DNA of 6,251 nucleotides from Methanoregula sp. (lineage in GTDB: Archaea; Halobacteriota; Methanomicrobia; Methanomicrobiales; Methanospirillaceae). The notes beneath the pieces are model-generated. The model was not told where the DNA came from. It saw nothing but the letters and a program-made list of their open reading frames with translations, and did not search any database. The stretch is from the NCBI GenBank assembly GCA_003154335.1, contig PMDE01000097.1, forward strand, positions 1 to 6,251, read 5' to 3'. Numbering within the stretch: position 1 is the stretch's first letter; each line of letters begins with the position of its first letter. The position numbers were made by a program, and so were the translations under genes. Below, piece after piece: positions 3,650 to 6,251 of this stretch.

Positions 3650-5101
3650 TCAATCCCCCTGGTCTTCGGCTATAGCCCATGACGGTTTTTTAAATTTCAT
3701 GAAGACAAGCGGCGGTACCGCAAGCAGGAATGTCCCGATCAGCACAGACCCGACATAGAGAGGGGCATTCGGGAAAATTGCTGGGGGAATCAGACCAACG
3801 ATAAATGCAAACACAACCCCAATTCCTCCAAGTCCTCCTACAATCCATATCCCTGCCATTCCGCCGGGGATCTTAAACGGTCGTGGCTGGTCCGGCTTAC
3901 TGTACCGGAGCTTGATCAGGGCTGCGAATATCAGCACGTACATGATACACAGCAGTTCGACGGTCATTGCCGACATGATCCAGTACGCCTGGTTGACCGA
4001 GGGCAGAATGATGTACAGGAGTGAGATTGCAGAACCGATGAGTGCCTGGGTGACAAGGATTGCGACGGGCGATCCATACTTGTTGTGCCGGTTGAACATC
4101 GGGGGCATATTCCCGTCAAGGGCAACAACACCGAGACCTTTTGCGGGGCCGATAAGCCAGGCAGCGAGAAGGATCACACCGCCGATCGTTACCAGGACGG
4201 CCATTGGTGCGACCAGCCAGGGGAGATTCACCGCTTCAAAGAAGTACTGGATTGCCTGCATGACGCCGGAGGCGAGGCTGAGTTTCGCGGTCGGGATGAC
4301 GAACGCGATGGCAAGTGTTCCGAGAACCGAGCAGAGGAAAATAATGATTGCCGAGAACGCAATCGCTTTGGGATAGTCTTTCTGGGGATTTTTGGTCTCA
4401 AGCGCATGGAACCCGGCCATCTCCATTCCGGCAAACATGAGAATGATCGTGGCGAAGAACGATAGTGTTGAAAAGTCGATTTTCGGGATCATTGCCCCTG
4501 GCGAAAAAGCGGGAAGTGCTGTTGAGGCCCCGGTAATTACCCACCAGACTCCGAAAAGGATGATGATGACGATCGGGACGATACTCCCCAGGATCACGCC
4601 GACATTGGAAAATTTTGCGGTCACATCGGGGCCAAAATAGGCAATGGCCGTGGTGCCCCAGAACACGATCATCATCACGCTGAGCATGTAGATCGGATTA
4701 TTCGAAAGATCCGGCGTGATCACGAAGGCAAGAGTCGAGGCGATGAAGGCAAGCACCGTCGGGAACCACACAAGGTTGTTGGACCAGTCGCAGAAGATCG
4801 CGATAAATCCTCCTTTCTCTCCGAACGCCTTCTTTACCCAGTTATAGACACCTCCGCCTTCGGGCCACCCGGTGGCAAGCTCAGCACCGGCAAGGGAGAT
4901 GGGGATGAGGAACAGGATAGTCCCGATGAGGTACCACCCGATACTCGACCACCCGAACTCTGCCATCGACGGGAAATTCCTGATACTCAGCACCGCGGCG
5001 ACGTTGATCATCGCGAGGGCAAAGACGCCCAGTATTTTTATGCTGACAGGTTTTTTTGTCCCGGCAGCGTTTTTTGTTTTTACACCACTATCCTCGGTCA
5101 T
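3650..5101 (-). CDS. APC-superfamily amino acid antiporter, glutamate:GABA (GadC-like) group
   Basis: The 483-residue protein has about 12 membrane helices (near 21-40, 51-72, 98-128, 136-156, 167-189, 213-234, 247-269, 293-318, 343-366, 372-398, 414-440 and 447-470). Group marks include 'FPSMAEFG' after helix 1 (GadC has a similar YPTFA segment), 'GWPEGGGVYNWVKKAFG' at 78-94 and 'GMEMAGFHALETKNPQKDYP' at 225-244, corresponding to the helix 6 region where APC transporters bind substrate. Such proteins exchange an external amino acid for its internal decarboxylation product. Only about 15 residues follow the last helix, so the C-terminal pH plug of E. coli GadC is absent. Start 5101 is firm: AAGGAGG (5106-5112) lies four bases upstream, inside the end of the decarboxylase gene, and its ATG overlaps that gene's TGA as ATGA. 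Arginine/agmatine exchange is the likely task given the partner, but substrate cannot be read from the sequence. Confidence 0.9.
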   Translation of the reverse strand: MTEDSGVKTKNAAGTKKPVSIKILGVFALAMINVAAVLSIRNFPSMAEFGWSSIGWYLIGTILFLIPISLAGAELATGWPEGGGVYNWVKKAFGEKGGFIAIFCDWSNNLVWFPTVLAFIASTLAFVITPDLSNNPIYMLSVMMIVFWGTTAIAYFGPDVTAKFSNVGVILGSIVPIVIIILFGVWWVITGASTALPAFSPGAMIPKIDFSTLSFFATIILMFAGMEMAGFHALETKNPQKDYPKAIAFSAIIIFLCSVLGTLAIAFVIPTAKLSLASGVMQAIQYFFEAVNLPWLVAPMAVLVTIGGVILLAAWLIGPAKGLGVVALDGNMPPMFNRHNKYGSPVAILVTQALIGSAISLLYIILPSVNQAYWIMSAMTVELLCIMYVLIFAALIKLRYSKPDQPRPFKIPGGMAGIWIVGGLGGIGVVFAFIVGLIPPAIFPNAPLYVGSVLIGTFLLAVPPLVFMKFKKPSWAIAEDQGD

Positions 5102-6251
5102 AAATCCTCCTTAATGCAGAAAATCCTGTACTCGCCATTCACGCACTCGACGCCATGAGTATCATGGGAAAAACCCGGGAACCGGGCATCAAAATTCTGC
5201 AATGCCAGCAGGTACTGGAGGACCGGCTCATCAGTACTTCCGGTCCTCTCGCCTGGCAGGAGCAGAGGGATACCCGGAGGATACGGGACTACACCGGTAG
5301 CAACGATCCGGCCGCCCATCTTCCCAACCGGTACCTGTTCAACCTCCCCCTTCACAAGGTGCTTATACGCGTCAGCAAACGAGATGGCCGGTTCCGGCAG
5401 CAGGCCGTATGCCTTCTCAAGCAGGATTCCCTGCCCGTTTTCCCGCATGAACGTGTGCATCTCCGCCACAAGCTCAGGGAGGGTCATCTTCCCGTACCGG
5501 CCAGGATAACGCTGCTCGAGATCGGGGAAGATCTCATCGAGCGGGGAATTTTCGTCATAATGACGCTTGAATTCAAAGAGTTCCGAAACGAGCGTCCCCC
5601 ACTTGCCCTTGGTAATCCCCATCGAGAAAAGGAACAGGATGATATAATCCCCGGACTTCTCGTTGATGATCCCCCGGGTGTCGAGGAATTTCACAACGAT
5701 TGCTGCCGGGATCCCCCACACATCGAGAGATCCATCGGGCGCAACTCCCGGAGTAATGACGGTGACCTTGATGGGGTCAAGCATGCAGTACCCGTCTTCG
5801 AGGCTATCGAACCCGTGCCACGCATCACCGGGGTGCAGGACCCATGCAGAAGGTTCGTCCCGCAGCAGCTCGTGATGGGCATCGGCAAAGGGCACGGTCT
5901 TCCCGGTCCCCGGATCGCGAACGGTATCCGGCTGCCACATGCCGAACCACCAGTCGTTCGATCCCTTTCCTTTCCCGCTCCCGAGTTCCCGGGCTATCCT
6001 TGCCATGATCCTGCGGAACCGGATGGCCTCATCGATGCATTCGGTTGTCAGCATCGTGCCCGACGGCCCGTCCATCATCTTCGACGAGACGTCGAGCGAG
6101 GCGATGATGGGATAGAACGGAGAGGTCGAAGTGTTCATCATGAATGCTTCGTTGAAGCGCTCGTGCTCCACGGGAGAGCGGCCGTTCCGCACATGAACCA
6201 TGGATGCCTGGGAGAACGCTGCGAGAAGTTTGTGGGTCGACTGTGTCGCAA
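5098..6251 (-). CDS. PLP-dependent Orn/Lys/Arg decarboxylase, C-terminal part (5' end outside window)
   Basis: The frame is open to the right edge, with 383 residues plus two bases visible. It begins ATQSTHKLLAAFSQAS, the PLP-attachment motif of fold-type I Orn/Lys/Arg decarboxylases; the Schiff-base lysine is codon 6229-6231. ATG 6201 is internal, not a start. About 376 residues follow the lysine, similar to E. coli AdiA (about 370) and slightly more than LdcI (about 350). Further marks are 'TSTSPFYPIIASLDV', 'MMDGPSGTML', 'FADAHHELL', 'WVLHPGDAWHGF', 'MLDPIKVTV', 'FLFSMGITKGKWGTLV', 'FKRHYDENSPL' and 'PYPPGIPLLLPGE'. The FADA...WVxHPGxxWHGF segment and FKRHYD recall AdiA more than LdcI, so arginine to agmatine is the favoured reaction; lysine or ornithine cannot be excluded. 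The reaction consumes a cytoplasmic proton. It is translationally coupled to the antiporter. Promoter and N-terminal half are outside the window. Confidence 0.93.
   Translation of the reverse strand, partial: ATQSTHKLLAAFSQASMVHVRNGRSPVEHERFNEAFMMNTSTSPFYPIIASLDVSSKMMDGPSGTMLTTECIDEAIRFRRIMARIARELGSGKGKGSNDWWFGMWQPDTVRDPGTGKTVPFADAHHELLRDEPSAWVLHPGDAWHGFDSLEDGYCMLDPIKVTVITPGVAPDGSLDVWGIPAAIVVKFLDTRGIINEKSGDYIILFLFSMGITKGKWGTLVSELFEFKRHYDENSPLDEIFPDLEQRYPGRYGKMTLPELVAEMHTFMRENGQGILLEKAYGLLPEPAISFADAYKHLVKGEVEQVPVGKMGGRIVATGVVPYPPGIPLLLPGERTGSTDEPVLQYLLALQNFDARFPGFSHDTHGVECVNGEYRIFCIKEDL

Noticed and set aside
3423..3758. Open frames at 3423-3680 (minus) and 3471-3758 (plus) as possible genes after the transporter
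   Set aside because: No start signals, no family resemblance, and both run into the transporter's coding sequence in a wrong frame.
3912..5114. Plus-strand open frames at 3912-4376, 4085-4465, 4392-4640 and 4872-5114
   Set aside because: All are antisense to the antiporter, whose sequence is clearly the conserved one; their products have atypical compositions.
6199..6201. ATG at 6201 as the start of a short decarboxylase
   Set aside because: The conserved PLP-lysine motif continues in frame upstream to the window edge, so the gene is cut by the window, not short.
1..6251. CRISPR array, tRNA, rRNA or complete insertion sequence
   Set aside because: No regularly spaced repeats, no tRNA- or rRNA-like sequence and no transposase fragment were seen on either strand.

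Overview
The window looks like a chromosomal fragment of a methanogenic archaeon, most plausibly a member of the Methanomicrobiales (Methanoregula- or Methanosphaerula-like; this placement is inference). The grounds are the start of an MTH865-family gene (a small methanogen protein family), a winged-helix regulator of a type common in methanogens, a tandem-domain universal stress protein, archaeal TATA-type promoter boxes rather than -35/-10 pairs, GGTGA ribosome binding sites close to start codons, and T-rich stretches where terminators are expected.

Layout. Bases 1-122 (minus) hold the first 40 codons of the MTH865-family gene. A divergent intergenic region with a 7-bp inverted repeat separates it from a winged-helix regulator at 259-1002 (plus), which has a coiled-coil-like N-terminus and four cysteines in its middle part. 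Convergent to it is a two-domain UspA-type protein (1199-2116, minus). From about 2120 to 3650 the sequence is visibly richer in A+T and holds only tiny genes: an orphan ribosome binding site and start codon followed almost at once by a stop (2263-2285); a hairpin nested inside two pairs of direct repeats (2301-2419); a 65-residue two-helix membrane protein (2421-2618, minus); a frameshifted gene for another two-helix protein behind a textbook archaeal promoter (2781-2983, plus); and a 61-residue two-helix protein (3196-3381, plus). The last block, 3650 to the right edge, is a minus-strand operon: the C-terminal part of a PLP-dependent Orn/Lys/Arg decarboxylase, closest to biodegradative arginine decarboxylase (AdiA), overlapping by 4 bp an APC-superfamily transporter of the glutamate:GABA antiporter (GadC-like) group.

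How it works together. The decarboxylase/antiporter pair is the standard form of bacterial amino-acid-dependent acid resistance: an amino acid is imported, decarboxylated with uptake of a cytoplasmic proton, and the amine is exported in exchange. ATGA translational coupling indicates the two proteins are made together. Finding such a pair in an apparent methanogen, where arginine decarboxylation is usually done by the unrelated pyruvoyl enzyme, suggests acquisition from bacteria and a role in acid tolerance or amine production. The nearby stress protein and regulator make a stress-related locus plausible, but nothing in the sequence links them directly. The AT-rich middle looks like an accessory, decaying stretch.
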